Assembly (NCBI RefSeq): GCF_021869535.1
Contig: NW_026262740.1
Coordinates: 310,001-374,000 of the forward strand
DNA: 64,000 bases
DNA from: Mytilus californianus
Taxonomy: Eukaryota > Mollusca > Bivalvia > Mytilida > Mytilidae
Direction of reading: 5' to 3'
Positions 1 through 12,405 of the stretch are shown in pieces. Under the pieces are notes generated by a model that did no database searches, was not told where the DNA came from, and saw only the letters and a program-made list of their open reading frames with translations. A program made the translations under genes and the position numbers. Each line of letters begins with the position of its first letter. The stretch's first letter is position 1.

Positions 1-475
1 ACAAGTGAGAATTAAGTAGATGTGGTTTATATGGCAATGAAACAGCGACCCAATGACAAACAAATATAACTTGGTAATAATACGCGTACGGCTTTTATCA
101 AATTACACTTTCAGAAGCCCATAATTTGACTAAATAAAGTCTCTGAATTTCAACAATTCAACAAAGACCCTCAAAGATCAGCAACCTATACCAAATTCCC
201 CAAATGAATAAAAATGTACATTAAAACTTGACAAAAAACAACGAATGACAAGCTTAGGCTCATGGCCTCAGACAGACAGATATAAAGACATGTGTTCAGA
301 TTAAACAATTTTGCCTCAGACCTAAAATACATATTAGTACCATTATACAGGAAAGCATATTACTGGTTTGAATGGTCACAAACAAAAATAACAGTGAAAG
401 TCCTGTTTTTTTCCCTTTTTTATGTATTTGGACCTCAAATAAATTTAATCTTAAACATTTAAGATTGTGTGATAA

Positions 476-916
476 TGATTGATTGTTGGTTGCTCAACGT
501 CAAGTGGCAAATATTTCATACATGTTCAGGACGAGAACAAATTAACAATAAAAACATTAGGTAGGTCCTGTAATAGAGGTCGTCCAGGATGATGGACGGA
601 GAAATTTGGACTGCCACTGGAAAATGAGGGTACTAGTATACTGGATAGGAACAGAAATTTAGCCTTGCAAAAGGGCACATACGGACCGCTCAAAAAGTTG
701 TTGCAAGGGTTTTTAACGTGCAAAGAGCTTGGCACTCTCTTTACACGAGGCATTGGATTTAACGTCCCCATTCTGACCAGACGTGGCTGCGTACTTGATA
801 CATCCCACACAGCCAAAAGGACGCCACACACTTTAGCGGGGGTTTTACTGCCTGTCGGAGGATGACCAATGTTGACCATATTTCTATTCCTGTCTCCCTT
901 GGAGGAGGGGGGAGTC
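476..916 (-). mobile_element. CAAT-tailed SINE-like element, old copy
   Basis: On the plus strand it reads from 'attgattgttggttgctcaa' to the (damaged) 'CTCCCTTGGAGG' head, so its sense strand is minus. It diverges clearly from the young copies at 27-55 kb, has a damaged head, and no clear target-site duplication. It lies at the start of the duplicated block that has a counterpart at 14.2-14.5 kb. Confidence 0.8.
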
Positions 917-1799
917 ATACTGAATACTGTGGATTATTTTTTTCTGTGGCTACCAATTTTCGTTGTTTTATGATATTTGATTTCGTGGTTTAACCAAAAT
1001 TTGCATATAAACCAATACAAAACATTTTCATCGAAAAGTCTTTGTTATATTACATTTCATCTATGAGTTACCAACTAAAATTACAGTCGGTGACAACGAT
1101 TGATTGATTTAAATGAAAAAAGACCACAAAGAGCACAATTTTGGAACAAATTTCATTCAGAACAGGTATGAAGGACGGGGTATTCGGGAATTTGACAACC
1201 TCAAAACCGAAGACATGTTACACAGGGTCAACAATTTAGCTTCGGGTAGGCAACCCAAAAACAGTGTAATGTAAAGCTGTAAGACGCCTTACATCATATT
1301 CAACGTCCAAATTCTGAACTGATGTGAATGCGTATTTATACATCCCAGAGAACTGCAATAAAACCCTCGAGGTGAAAACTTGGTTTTTAGAGATTTGTAC
1401 GGATTAATCTAACGTGGTTTGATTGAGATTCCCTTGCAAAACTTGCTCCATACCAGATATTTTTGTAACCAAAACACATCATGTGCTAAGATTTGTCTTA
1501 TATTTATATCTTCCCCTATAGTAAAAAATACAGTTTTATTCATGAAGTTATTTTAAACATCAGCAACCACAATCCGCAGATACATGTTTCCTGACTAAGC
1601 TCATAAAAGATCGATTGGATAATTGTTGTTTGCTTTACGTTCAGTGGCAAGTATGTCAGTCATTTTCAAGACGAAAACAAAGCATTTTTGCGCCTGTCCC
1701 AAGTCAGGAGCCTCTGGCCTTTGTTAGTCTTGTATCATTTTTAATTTTAGTTTCTTGTGTAATTTGGAGTTTAGTATGACGTCCATTATCACTGAACTA

Positions 1800-1959
1800 G
1801 TATACATATTTGTTTAGGGGCCAGCTGAAGGACGCCTCCGGGTGCGGGAGTTTCTCGCTGCATTGAAGACCCATTGGTGGCCTTCGGCTGTTGTCTGCTC
1901 TATGGTCGGGTTGTTGTCTCTTTGACACATTCCCCATTTCCATTCTCAATTTTATTTTA
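1800..1959 (-). repeat. Dispersed mussel-type repeat ('ggggccagctgaagg' family)
   Basis: A second copy lies at 59,964-60,120 and matches from 'tttgtttaggggccagctga' to 'cattctcaattttatt'. A short tail of the same family ('gacacattccccatttcc') is at 21,784. I recognise this family as very common in Mytilus sequences; its class is unknown to me. Orientation is nominal. Confidence 0.75.
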
Positions 1960-2867
1960 AGAATACCTTTGAAATGCAAGTATTGTAAAGTGACAATTTA
2001 AAATTCCTATTGTAAAAAAAAAAAAGCTCTACTAGCCAACACCGTCAATGTGTTTCTACTTTATTCATTTTTACCCATTAAATTTGGATGGTCGTTTTCT
2101 TTTCAAAAACAACATATGCTATATAAAGTTCAAGGTAGTAAGGACCACGGAGAGTGGATGGGGGTCTCAAAAGTAGATTGTTGGTACAGACGTGTAGCGC
2201 AGCTGGTGTTTCAACCCCTTCATATATTGAAATGTTGTAAAAATCAAGACCCATGAACTTATTTCATGACAAATTTATTACCCGTTCATATATTTCTTAG
2301 TTACATTTTTTTTTTTATATATATCTTAATTTGATTTAAAAGCGGAAACACATATGTACAGATAATTAATCGAAGGATAAAATTTACCGACTCATTTACA
2401 ATTTACCTTCAGTTGGTGGAATTGCAACCCCACTGATATATGTGATATATATCAAATGGGCACGTATCCTAGCGAAATGTCTGTGAATCTTCATATAGAA
2501 AGAACCCCCCCCCCCTTTTTTCCGTGATTCAAACACATATATTACTTCACTGCATTGGTACATCCAGTACATGACTATGCTCTACATATATCTGTTTTTC
2601 AATCTCTGTCATATTACACTTTTCATTTTCACTGTTTTACGATTTTCTTGAATTATACGAGTTCAAAGTGACAATTATTCAAATAAATCGTAAACATTGG
2701 AGAGAAAATTTGAGGTCGTTGAAAATTCAATAATACATAATATAGTATGCAAAATATTTTTTTAACATCTTTTTATCGCTTTTAGTGGTAAATTTTTGTA
2801 AACTGCATTATAAATAAGGTAATCGATTGTTGAAATAACCAAATCAATACTTGATTATTTGTTTCAG

Positions 2868-3700
2868 AAAATTAACCGGAAAAAGAAGAAGCATTCGATA
2901 AGGATCAAGCATTAGTCAAAGCCAACCTTCCTGTTTCTGTCAATTTACGTCAACAGTTAACTATCAAAAAGTCTGAGAAAGAAAATCTGTACATTACTAG
3001 CTGTATCAAAATAGACAATACATTAATGTTTACCGACTACACTAATAACCGACTTATTATTTGTAATTCAGACGGTACTGATATCCATCACATTCCTCTG
3101 TACTATACACCACGTTATATGACACAGATAGATAGTAACACTGTAGCAGTATCCTGTGTATATAACAGAACCATACTGATAATAAATATATCTACAGGTT
3201 CTGTCACCAGTACAATCAACACCAGTGGTTACTGCTACGGAATATCATATAATGATAATAACCTGTACGTTGTTATTGATAGGACTATAATACATGTGAT
3301 GGACCTGACAGGTAAAGTAATACGTACTATACCTTTACCTCCAGCCCGTATCACCGACATTACAGTAGACAGAGACAGGTTGGTTTGTATAGACGATACA
3401 TCAATATACTGCTGCTCGTTAGATGGAAAACCAATTTGGAAGTTTAAAAAGGATAAATTTCAGGATTTAGTTTATGTGACAACAGATAATGAGAGGAATG
3501 TCTATGTGACTAATTATAAGACCAACACTGTAGAAGTTATATCAGATGATGGTAAACATCACAGAGAACTTCTTACTAAATCAGATGGATTGAATGGGCC
3601 GTGGGGAATTTATTTTGACAAAAAAGAAAATATTCTGCTTGTTTGTAATTATTATAACGGAAAGGTTTTTCTTTTTGACGTGAAAAGGAAATCAACATAA
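2868..3700 (+). pseudogene. NHL-type beta-propeller exon, copy 1 (nonsense codon at its 5' end)
   Basis: The terminal exon follows a good acceptor (tttgtttcag, ending 2867). From 2876 to the stop at 3698 it is open and encodes about 274 residues of blade-like repeats with NHL-family character: 'FTDYTNNRL', 'VMDLTGKVIRTIPLP', 'ITDITVDRDRLVCIDD', 'YCCSLDGKPIWKFKKDKF', 'GIYFDKKENILLVCNYY'. Such propellers form the C-terminal part of bivalve TRIM-like/B-box proteins and usually bind protein or RNA. Compared with the intact copy at 16,038, the codon after the first full codon is TAA (2873-2875) where copy 2 has GAA. If the acceptor is used as in copy 2, translation stops almost at once. The Met at 3026 could only start a product lacking the first strand. 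Upstream exons are not visible in the window. It is either a pseudogene or the end of a gene using another acceptor. Confidence 0.75.
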
Positions 3701-3920
3701 ATAAACATGAATAATTCTTTCAGACAATGAGTTTATTCGGACTCGGGTCTGTTTGTGCATTTTGTCATTCAAAATAACTTCTCTTTATTTTTATTTTCTA
3801 TACTATCAATTACTGATTGTCATGATCTGTACAGTTGTATTCTGTATTCAAAGTAAGGACAATATTAACAATTTATTATGTTCATGTTTTTTGTGATTAA
3901 CATCTTTTTTTTTGTATGTG

Positions 3921-4034
3921 TGACAACAATTCAACTTTAAATTGAAAATTAGAGAAATGTTACAAAGACATGTTGTGACAACACATCAACTTTATATTGA
4001 AATTTAGAGAAATGTTACAAAGACATGTTGTTCT
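3921..4034. repeat. 55-bp tandem duplication in intergenic DNA
   Basis: Two adjacent copies of a segment beginning 'tgacaaca' and ending 'acaaagacatgttgt' start at 3921 and 3976. The rest of 3,701-4,400 is AT-rich, and I see no gene in it. Confidence 0.7.
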
Positions 4035-4414
4035 TTGATTCACGTCAATTTGGGGTTTGATAGTTGGAGAAAAAAATTATAATGCAAGTTATATATCATC
4101 ACATCTTTCAAAACCACATATAAATTGTTTAAGACAATTATTCGAAATACAGACATTCTCTTTACGGATGTGTAGGTTGTAAATAAAATCTTTACAAATT
4201 TAAAATTGTATTGTGTCGTTCACCCCGGTAGTCTTACATGTACATTTTAAATACAAATAATTCAGATATATACATCGTTTATTTGTTCTCATCCTGAACA
4301 TGTATAATATATTTGCCACTGTACGATATACAACCAACAGATAAACCAATTAATTATTTTATTCATACCAAACTATATCACATTTTTTAAGTTTATCAAT
4401 GTGTTTATTTCTTA

Positions 4415-4600
4415 ATTTGATGACAGGAAATGCGCGTCTAGCGAACACAATTATAAGCCTGGTATCTTTGGTGAGTTTTTGCAACCACTGTGATGATGCC
4501 ACTGCTGTTGGACGTTTAGTCTCTGAGGATATCGCCAGACCAGTAGGCAGCCTCTTCAATTGACATGAATATTATCATATATTCATTTGTCATTGCTGTA
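4415..4600. repeat. Dispersed mussel-type repeat ('gcgcgtctagcg' family)
   Basis: The segment contains 'aaatgcgcgtctagcgaaca' and 'gatgccactgctgttggacg', phrases I associate with a very common bivalve repeat. Related pieces lie at 12,725-12,870 and 30,955-31,230. A 66-residue minus-strand reading frame here is part of the repeat, not a gene. Confidence 0.65.
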
Positions 4601-4716
4601 TTGTTTCGGCATTTTGAACGCGTAAATACCAAAACACCAACCGCGTTATTATTGAATATCATAATTACCTTTTTTTTTAAGAAACTCTTCATAGTATAGT
4701 TAACAAGATAAATGTA

Positions 4717-5269
4717 ATGGTCAACATATTTGGTAGTGAGGAGAATGTGGAAATATTTGATGATACTGAACTAGTAACGGAAGGTATGCATTCTAACGAA
4801 GAATATTTTATTTCAATATTTTAAATTATGTATTATTTCGAATTAAGTGCTACACTATGAATATCAAATATTCTATTAGATTCTGTCAATGTCTTGTGAT
4901 CTTTGTAAATCAACACGATATATAGAAAATTATTGATTAGTTTTTATTCTGATGTTTCAGACAACAAGAGAATCCTTATACCGGTTTTCATGCAACTTGA
5001 CATTCCGACTTCATGGGATAAAACAAAAGTTTTTGAAGCTATAGATGAATTCAGATTAACCGGAACACCAGACATGAATATCCGAATTAAAGCTATTTCC
5101 ATCGATGACCTCAACATGTATGCAGAAATAGCAAAGCAGGTCCTATGTAATGTTCATGAACTTCGTTCCGAAATTAACAAACTTATGTCTACGATGCTAT
5201 CAGAAGCGGATATTGATACAAAAGAACATGCAGAATTGTGTGTTAATTTAAATGTACCAGACAGATCAG
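4717..5269 (+). CDS. Two 5' exons of an NHL-propeller gene (predicted)
   Basis: Exon 1 is 4717-4783: Met, then 'VNIFGSEENVEIFDDTELV', ending in phase 1 at donor 'gtatgc'. Exon 2 is 4961-5269: it follows 'tgatgtttcag', is open for 309 nt, and ends in phase 1 at donor 'gtaatt'. It encodes an acidic helical stretch ('IPVFMQLDIPTSWDKTKVFE', 'DLNMYAEIAKQVL', 'ELRSEINKLMSTML') that could form a coiled coil. No B-box or RING cysteine pattern is visible. The next phase-1 exon on this strand that fits is the NHL exon at 16,038; the join gives 'VPDRSENEPNKEEAQDQ' without a stop. The 10.8-kb intron is full of repeats. Start choice: an ATG at 4712 is followed directly by TAA, so 4717 is preferred. The Met may not be the true start if further upstream exons exist. 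The cDNA is unverified. Confidence 0.6.
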
Positions 5270-5879
5270 GTAATTTTTAATTTTTGATATCCTTAATAAG
5301 AAAATCAGAAATACTTTAAAGTACCAGTTAGACCAGGATATTTTTTTCTTTTTGAGATGGCAATCAGAAAAATAGTCAAGTTGAAAACAACTTTAATTGA
5401 TTGCCCTCATACCTAATAAATTTGGCCCATTATGACAGTATTACAGAATTTATAAGAAGTAGTTGAATGCACTACTAATTCTCTAACTTAAACCATTTCT
5501 GTTGAAAAGACTGTCTATTTTACATTTTGACAATAATTCAAGAGTTTTACATAGACATAGTTTCATATTTTGTCAATTCTATTATTTAATGATTGGAAAT
5601 GTGTATATCAAAACGGTTCACATTGAGGAATCCAACAAGTTAACAAAAGTTACATATAATTTAATTGTGTATACACCTGTTACAGGTTGATTATGCAATT
5701 GGTCCGAGAGCATATTCAATTATAAATGTTAGACATTTTACACAACTAAGATTTAGCAATTATGTGAAAATATCTTATTTTTACTTTTTTGTAATACCAC
5801 CTCGCTAAAAGCCTTCATCGTAAAGTAATTGGATACGAAAGTCATAACGGTAAAATATATATATGCATACAGCGGGATT

Positions 5880-6313
5880 CTAGTCTTGTACACGATTGGT
5901 ATTGATTGGTTATTGTTTGCAAAATGTCCAGTGGCAAATATGTCATGCATGTTCAGTACACCAATTCAAAAATAAATACAATCGGTAGGTCCTGTATTAG
6001 AGGCCGTTTGGGATGTAGGTCGGGGGATTGTTGACTGCCACTGGGAAATGAGTGTATATTAGATACAGACATTTTGCCTTACTACAGGCCACCTTCGATC
6101 CCTTTATAGATTTTTTGCAAGGGGTCTTAACGTGCAGAGAGCATTGAAGTCTCTAGACATGAGGCATCGGATTAAACGTCATCTTCCTGACTGGACGTGG
6201 CTTCGAAATTGTACATTCCCCAAAGCCAACATGACGCTACATTGTGGGGTTGTACTGCCGGTAGGAAGAAGACCTTAGTAACCATATCTCTATTCCCCAG
6301 TCACCCTTGGGCT
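5880..6313 (-). mobile_element. CAAT-tailed SINE-like element, old divergent copy
   Basis: It runs from 'attgattggttattgtttgc' to 'attccccagtcacccttggg'. It belongs to an older subgroup, with 'ggtagaagaccttagt'-type changes also seen at 7.2, 11.1 and 13.3 kb. No target-site duplication was found. Confidence 0.75.
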
Positions 6314-7204
6314 TCTTGTTAAGATGAAGGCAGCAGACTTAAATGATAATTTTGGTATAGTGGATAACTTTCTGATTATCTCCATTTAAAATGAATAATA
6401 TAAGTATGAATTAAGTAGATGTGTATTTGTCCTCCCCAAATGAAAACAATACAATGACATTTGACAAAAAAAAAAACGACCGATAAGACTCCGACAGGCA
6501 CAAATACATGTGTTCAGATTAAACAATTTTGCTTTTGTCCTATAGTGCATACCATTATTTTCTTCCAGAAAGCGTATCGTTGATTTAAATGGTCACAAAT
6601 TAAACTGACAATAACAGTGAAAGTCCTCTTTGTCTTCTTCCTTTTTATGTAGTTTATACCTCAAATATATTAAACTTCAAAATTTTAGATTGAGTTCGTT
6701 TCTTTTAAACATTTTAAAACCGGGAAAAATATTAGTTACATTAAAACAAGTTCAACTTCTAGAAGCGATTGAGATAGAAATGTATCTTCATGTATCATTT
6801 CAATGAAAACTGTGGATTATTTATTTTCGTGGGTACCAATTTTCGTGGATTGAGGATATTTTATTTCGTAATTTAACCAAAATTTGCATATAAGCCAATA
6901 GAAAACGCGTATTTTTTAACACTTATTAAGTTCATGCTTCACCTTATACTTCGAAATCCACAATTAAAGACGCCTTCATTTAAATGTCTGGTTATATTGC
7001 ACTTCATCCACGAGATACAAAATAACATTACAGTCGACGACAGTAACTAGTTGATTTAATTAAAAGGACAACATAGAGCACAATTTTAAAACAAATTTAA
7101 AAATCTTTCGACTGGTATGCAGGACGGGGTATTCGGGATGTTGAAAACCTCAAAAACGAAGACATGTTACATGGGATCAACAACTATGCTTCGGATAGGC
7201 AACC

Positions 7205-7300
7205 CCAAAAACATTGTAATGTAAGGGTTGTACTGCCGGAAGGTAGAAGACCTTAGTGACCATATCTCTATTCCCCAGTCACCTTTGGGGTTCTTGTTAA
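7205..7300 (-). mobile_element. Head-end fragment of the CAAT-tailed SINE-like element
   Basis: It holds only the head-proximal part, from 'gggttgtactgccggaaggt' to 'cacctttggggttcttgtt'. The following 'aagacttaaatgataagttt' continues collinearly at 11,340, so fragment and flank were duplicated together. Confidence 0.7.
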
Positions 7301-7593
7301 GACTTAAATGATAAGTTTGGTATAGTGGATTACTATCTGATTATCTTTAAGCAATTGTCAATAAACCTCAGACAGGCAGAAAGACATGTGTTCAGATTAA
7401 ACAATTTTGCTTTAAGACCTATAATTAATACATGCTAGTACCATTATTCAGGAAAGCTTCTTGTTACTTTGAATGGCCACAATCATGCAAATAAAACTGA
7501 CAATAACGGTGAAAGTCCGGTGTTTTCCTTTTCTTCTTTATGTAATTGGTACCTCAAATAAATTTAATCTTGAAAATTTAAGATCGAGTCATG

Positions 7594-9842
7594 ATTGATT
7601 GTTGCTAAACGTCCATTGACAAATATTTCATACATGTTCAGGACGAGAACAAATTAATAAATACAATAAGTAGGTTCTGTAATAGAGGTCGTCCGGGATG
7701 AAGGGCGGGGAAAATTGGATTGCCACGGGAAAATAAAGGTATATTGGATAGAGACAGAAATTTAGCCTAGCTACAGGTGTAATACCACCAAATCATAGTA
7801 CGTCACATCCGGTTGCATACGAAAATAGGTCGAAAAAAAATATTCCCTTGAATTTGACAGTTGTAGGTAATTGATCCTAAATGTCATTGCAGTAAAACAT
7901 TTCTGGGTCATAAACATATATCTTGGGTATTTCAAAGCACCATTATTTTTTTATTTGGGGTTTCTATAAAATATTTTGGAAACTTGAGGTTACATGGTTA
8001 CTAAAGCTTGTACACAGGTTAAAAAAGGGGGAAAATTTGATTGGTTAACTTCCAGTGATGGTTATTTTCTTATATGCAATGAAATGTATTGTGAAATTTT
8101 TTCTATAGTACTGGACAGGATAAAACTTTACTCATGCCAAGTATTTCTTTATTTGAAATAAAGATAAATTCTGCACAATTTTTTGAAAAGTGCAAATTTA
8201 ACAAAGACTAATAGGGGAAAATCAATGGTGGTATTACACCTAATATGGGAAGCTGTACATGCACCTTTGACCTTGTGAGTACTCTCATGTGTTAAAATTT
8301 CTTGCTATTTAAGTGAAATATTACAAATAATGAAATATTCTGAGTGGATTGAGTCTCCAAAACACATTTTATGAGAAAATTTCCTTGAAATAGGACTTTA
8401 CCATGAATATTAGTTGACAGAACAAACCATACTTAGAGTTTTGGGGAGCTTTTTCTCCTTATTTCTTATATTCTGCTATACTAAAAAAATTTTCCTAAGA
8501 AATACTTTAATAAATATATAGTTTTAAGTAAATGAAATTATTTTTAAAGCAGTAACAACAAATTATTCACCAAAAGAGAAGCTTTTTATGTCCCTCTCTG
8601 GAACGCGGCGTTAATTTAAGTTTTACGTAAGGACTTATTGAAACCTCCTTGGAGACAGTAAACTTTTATACGGATAGTTCATTCAGCTTGAATACTTCAA
8701 TTAATCATTTATTATAACATTTCTATCATAAATGAGTGAAAGTTACCCCAAAATTTTTATTTATTGGCCTAAAAAGTAGAAATTTTGAGGAAATGAGAGG
8801 TATAAATGGACCAAAAGAGACCTTATAAAGAAGACAAAGAGGTCCATTAGTAGCATTTATCATCCTAAAGTCATCTTTTGTATCATATTCAACTGTTTGT
8901 AGGCAGATGAGATAAATTTTTGACCATTTATTGGTCCACACTATATTCTATCATGATGCGACTTGGTTTGGATTTTTCGAAGAAATTTTGCTCGAATCGC
9001 TGTAGATGTTGTCTTACATTATACTAGATTTTTTTCAAACTATTGAACTGATTATGACAAAACTTGACAGTAATGCTTGAAATAACCAGTATTACAAAGG
9101 AAAAAAGTCACATTCAGTTTATTGAACAAAAAAGTCTTCTTTAGGTGTAAAACCACCAAATCATAGTACGTCACATCCGGTTGCATACGAAAATAGGTCG
9201 AAAAAAAATATTCCCTTGAATTTGACAGTTGTAGGTAATTGATCCTAAATGTCATTGCAGTAAAACATTTCTGGGTCATAAACATATATCTTGGGTATTT
9301 CAAAGCACTATTATTTTTTTATTTGGGGTTTCTATAAAATATTTTGGAAACTTGAGGTTACATGGTTACTAAAGCTTGTACACAGGTTAAAAAAGGGGGA
9401 AAATTTGATTGGTAAACTTCCAGTGATGGTTATTTTCTTATATGCAATGAAATGTTATGTGAAATTTTTTCTATAGTACTGGACAGGATAAAACTTTACT
9501 CATGCCAAGTATTTCTTTATTTGAAATAAAGATAAATTCTGCACAATTTTTTGAAAAGTGCAAATTTAACAAAGACTAATACGGGAAAATCAATGGTGGT
9601 ATTACACCTACAGGCCACGGACCGCTCAAAGAGTTGTTGCAAGGGTTCTTAACGTGCAAAGAGCGTGGCACTCTCTTTACACGAGGCATCGGATTTAACG
9701 TCCCCATTCTGATCGGACGTGGATGAGTACTTGATACATCCCGCACAGCCAAACGGACGTCTCAACTTTGGAGAGGATTTTACTGCCGGTCGGAGGATGA
9801 CCAATGGTGGCCATATTTCTATTTTCCCGGTCACCCTTGGGG
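7594..9842 (-). mobile_element. CAAT-tailed SINE-like element split by a 1.83-kb insertion
   Basis: The left part (7594-7776) ends '...gaaatttagcctagctacag'. The right part resumes at 9608 with 'ctacaggccacggaccgctc' and ends in the head 'cggtcacccttgggg' near 9842. Between them lies the composite element 7777-9607, flanked by the duplicated hexamer 'ctacag'. The host copy must therefore be older than the insertion. Confidence 0.85.
7777..9607. mobile_element. Composite element with 463-bp terminal direct repeats
   Basis: Two direct repeats of exactly 463 bp (7777-8239 and 9145-9607) differ at only about six positions and enclose a 905-bp middle. Each repeat starts 'GTGTAATACCACCA' (second copy GTGTAAAACC) and ends with its reverse complement 'TGGTGGTATTACAC', so each has 14-bp inverted termini. 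A 6-bp duplication 'ctacag' flanks only the outer ends (7771-7776 and 9608-9613); the inner ends have no such flank. The block therefore moved as one unit. The middle has no recognisable gag, pol or transposase; its only frame of note is 71 residues on the minus strand (8726-8941). It may be a miniature LTR-type retroelement (LARD/TRIM-like), although a tRNA-matching primer site is not evident and the termini are not simple TG...CA. Alternatively it is a DNA-transposon composite of two MITE-like units. Confidence 0.75.
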
Positions 9843-9844
9843 GG

Positions 9845-11100
9845 AGTCATAATGAATACTGTGGATTGTTTGTTTTTGTGGATTGAGGATATTTGATTTC
9901 GTGGTTTAACCAAAATTTGCATATAAACAAATAGAAAAAATCTTAATCTAAAAGTCTATGAGTTACCAAATAATATTTAAGGTGGCGACAACGATTGATT
10001 GATCTAAATAAAAAAAAAAGACCACAAAGAGCACAATTTTGGAACAACTTAAATAGTCTTCGATCTCAAAAAGGAAGACATGTTGCATAGGGTCAACAAT
10101 TTTGCTTCGGATAGACAACCCAAAAAACATTGTAATGTAAAGCTGTAGAAAGCGTGTCAATCCTACATTATATTCAACGTCCTTATTCTGATCTGACGGG
10201 GATTTGTATTTATACATCCAACAGAAGTACGTGAAGCACCATGAGGCAAAATCTAAGCCCTTTAATAGAAAAAGATTTGTACCGATTTCTCAATCGTGGT
10301 TAGTTAGGGGCTCCCTCGAAAGACATCATGTACTAAGATGTGCATAATTATAACGTTCATTTTCCCCCTATCATAAACAAAAAATAGGTTTTATTCACAA
10401 AGAATATTTTAATGAAACTAATCATCGGCCACCACAATCCGCAGACACGTTTGCTGACTGGTAAGGTCAAAAGATCATTTGATTTATTGTTGTTTGCTTT
10501 ACGTTCAGTGGCAAATATTTCATTTATTTTTTAAGACGAGAACAAATCAAGAATATATTTAAAATGCATGTACAGTAAAGTAAAGAGACAATTTAAAATG
10601 CCCTTGTAGAAAACCGCTCTACTAGCCAACATTGCCGGTGTGTTTCTACTTTATTCATAACGACCCATTAAATTCGGATGGATGTTTTCTTTACAAAAAC
10701 AACATATGCTAAACAAAGTTTAAGGTAGTAAGGACCACGGGGGTTCTCAACATTGGGATTATGGGTACAGACGTGCAGCGAAGCTGGTATTTCAAAAACA
10801 CCCCAATTCAAATATTGAAGTCATGTAAAAATCACGACCCGTCAATTTATTTTATAACATATTTATAACCCTTTCATATATTTCTTAAGTTATCAGTCCA
10901 TTTTTTATATGCTTTATCATGAAAGGAAATAAAGATAAGAACTTCAGACACAAGAAATTTGTAAAGTGTAAATAATCTGCAGTGGGTTGATACCAGTATT
11001 ACAGAGAGTACTGTGCAATTCCCCAGCTGAGGAGGAGGTGTTTCGGTATCGAGATGATTTATAAGACATTTTTTTCCTTAAAATATAAAGATTCCAACTC
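9845..11100. repeat. Duplicated spacer block without genes
   Basis: This matches 920-2300 and 14,543-15,480 in order ('tgtggattgtttgtttttgt', 'aaaatttgcatataaac', 'gacgtgcagcgaagctgg'). Frames on the minus strand (for example 9963-10217) are not conserved between the copies, so I see no gene. Confidence 0.7.
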
Positions 11101-11117
11101 CCTCTAGCATAGTTGAT

Positions 11118-11340
11118 TAGACCCCTTAGAGATTTTTAGCAAGGGGTCTTACCGTGCAAAGAGCATGGCAGTCTCTAAATGAGGTATCGGATTAAACGTC
11201 CTCTTCCTGACTGGATGTGGCTGCGTACTTGTACATCCCGCAAAGCCATCACGCTCAACTTTGGTAAAGGTTGTACTGCCGGTAGGTAGAAGACCTTAGT
11301 GACCATATCTCTATTCCCCAGTCACCTTTGGGGTTCTTGT
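11118..11340 (-). mobile_element. CAAT-tailed SINE-like element, old partial copy
   Basis: It keeps the middle and the head end ('gatttttagcaaggggtctt' to 'cagtcacctttggggttctt') and lacks the CAAT tail. The flanking sequence is shared with 7.3 kb. Confidence 0.7.
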
Positions 11341-11627
11341 TAAGACTTAAATGATAAGTTTGGTATAGTGGATTACTATCTGATTATCTTTAAGCAATTG
11401 TCAATAAACAGCTACCTATAGACAAACAAATATTACTTATTATAATACGCGTACGGCTTTCATCAAATTACTTTCAGAAGCCCAAAATTTGAGTGAATAT
11501 AGTCTCTAAATTTCAACAATTGAACAAAGTTTTATGACCTCAGACAGGCAAAAAAGACACGTGTTCTGACTAAACAGTTTTGCTTTAGACCTATAAATCA
11601 TACTAGTACCATTATTCAGGAAAGCTT

Positions 11628-11837
11628 AGGGTCTGTAGGTGACCTGTTGCAAGGCTAAATTTTTGTCCCTATCTAATATACCCTCATTTCCTGTGGCAGT
11701 CTAAATTTCTCCGACCTTAATCCCGAACGCCTTTATTACAGAACCTACCTATTGTACTTATTGTAAATTTGTTCTCGTCCTGAATATGCATGAAATATTT
11801 GCCACTGGACGTTAAGCAGCCAACTATCAATCAATCA
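11628..11837 (+). mobile_element. CAAT-tailed SINE-like element, 5'-truncated with target-site duplication
   Basis: Only the tail half is present, from 'gggtctgtaggtgacctg' to 'caactatcaatcaatca'. It is flanked by 'aggaaag' on both sides (11,618-11,624 and 11,838-11,844). Related blocks carry the unoccupied site, for example 'ttattcaggaaagcttcttg' near 7,450. Truncation at the head side with the CAAT end kept is what target-primed reverse transcription predicts, and it identifies the CAAT end as 3'. Confidence 0.8.
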
Positions 11838-11971
11838 AGGAAAGTTTTTTGTTTGTTTAAATGGTCACAAATAAAACTGACAAAACAGTGAAAGTCCTGT
11901 TATTCCTCATATACTTTATGTAATTTGTACCTCAAATACATTTTATCTTGAACATTAAAGATTGAGTCATA

Positions 11972-12405
11972 ATAAAGGATTGTTGATTGGTGGTTTCTTA
12001 ACGTCCAGTGGCAAAAATTTCATACATTTTCTCGAAAACAAATTAACAATAAATATAATAGGTAAGTCATGTAATAGAGGTCGTCCTAGATGAAGGTCGG
12101 GTAAATTTGGACTGCCACTGGAAAATGAGGGTATATTGGATAGGGGCAGAAATTGAGCATTTCAACAGGCCACATACGGATCACTCAAAGAGTTGCTGCA
12201 TGGGTTCTTAATGTGCAATGAGCATATCACTCTCTTTAAACGAATCATCGGATTTAACGTCCCCATTCTGTCCAGACGTGGCTGCGTACTTGATACATCC
12301 CGCAGAGCCAAACGGATTCCCAACTTAGGCGAAGGTTTTACTGCTGGCCGCAGGAAGACCAATGGTGACCATATTTCTATTCCCCGGACACTCTTTGGGG
12401 GAGTC
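11972..12405 (-). mobile_element. CAAT-tailed SINE-like element, old copy
   Basis: It runs from 'gattgttgattggtggtttc' to 'cggacactctttggggg'. Reading frames of 81-91 residues on both strands are by-products of the element. Confidence 0.75.

Noticed and set aside
665-865. Recurrent 60-130-residue frames such as those with 'LLQGFLTCKE' or 'VKRVPRSLHVKNPCNNSL'
   Set aside because: They occur on both strands of every CAAT-tailed SINE-like copy and are broken differently in old copies. They reflect the repeat, not genes.
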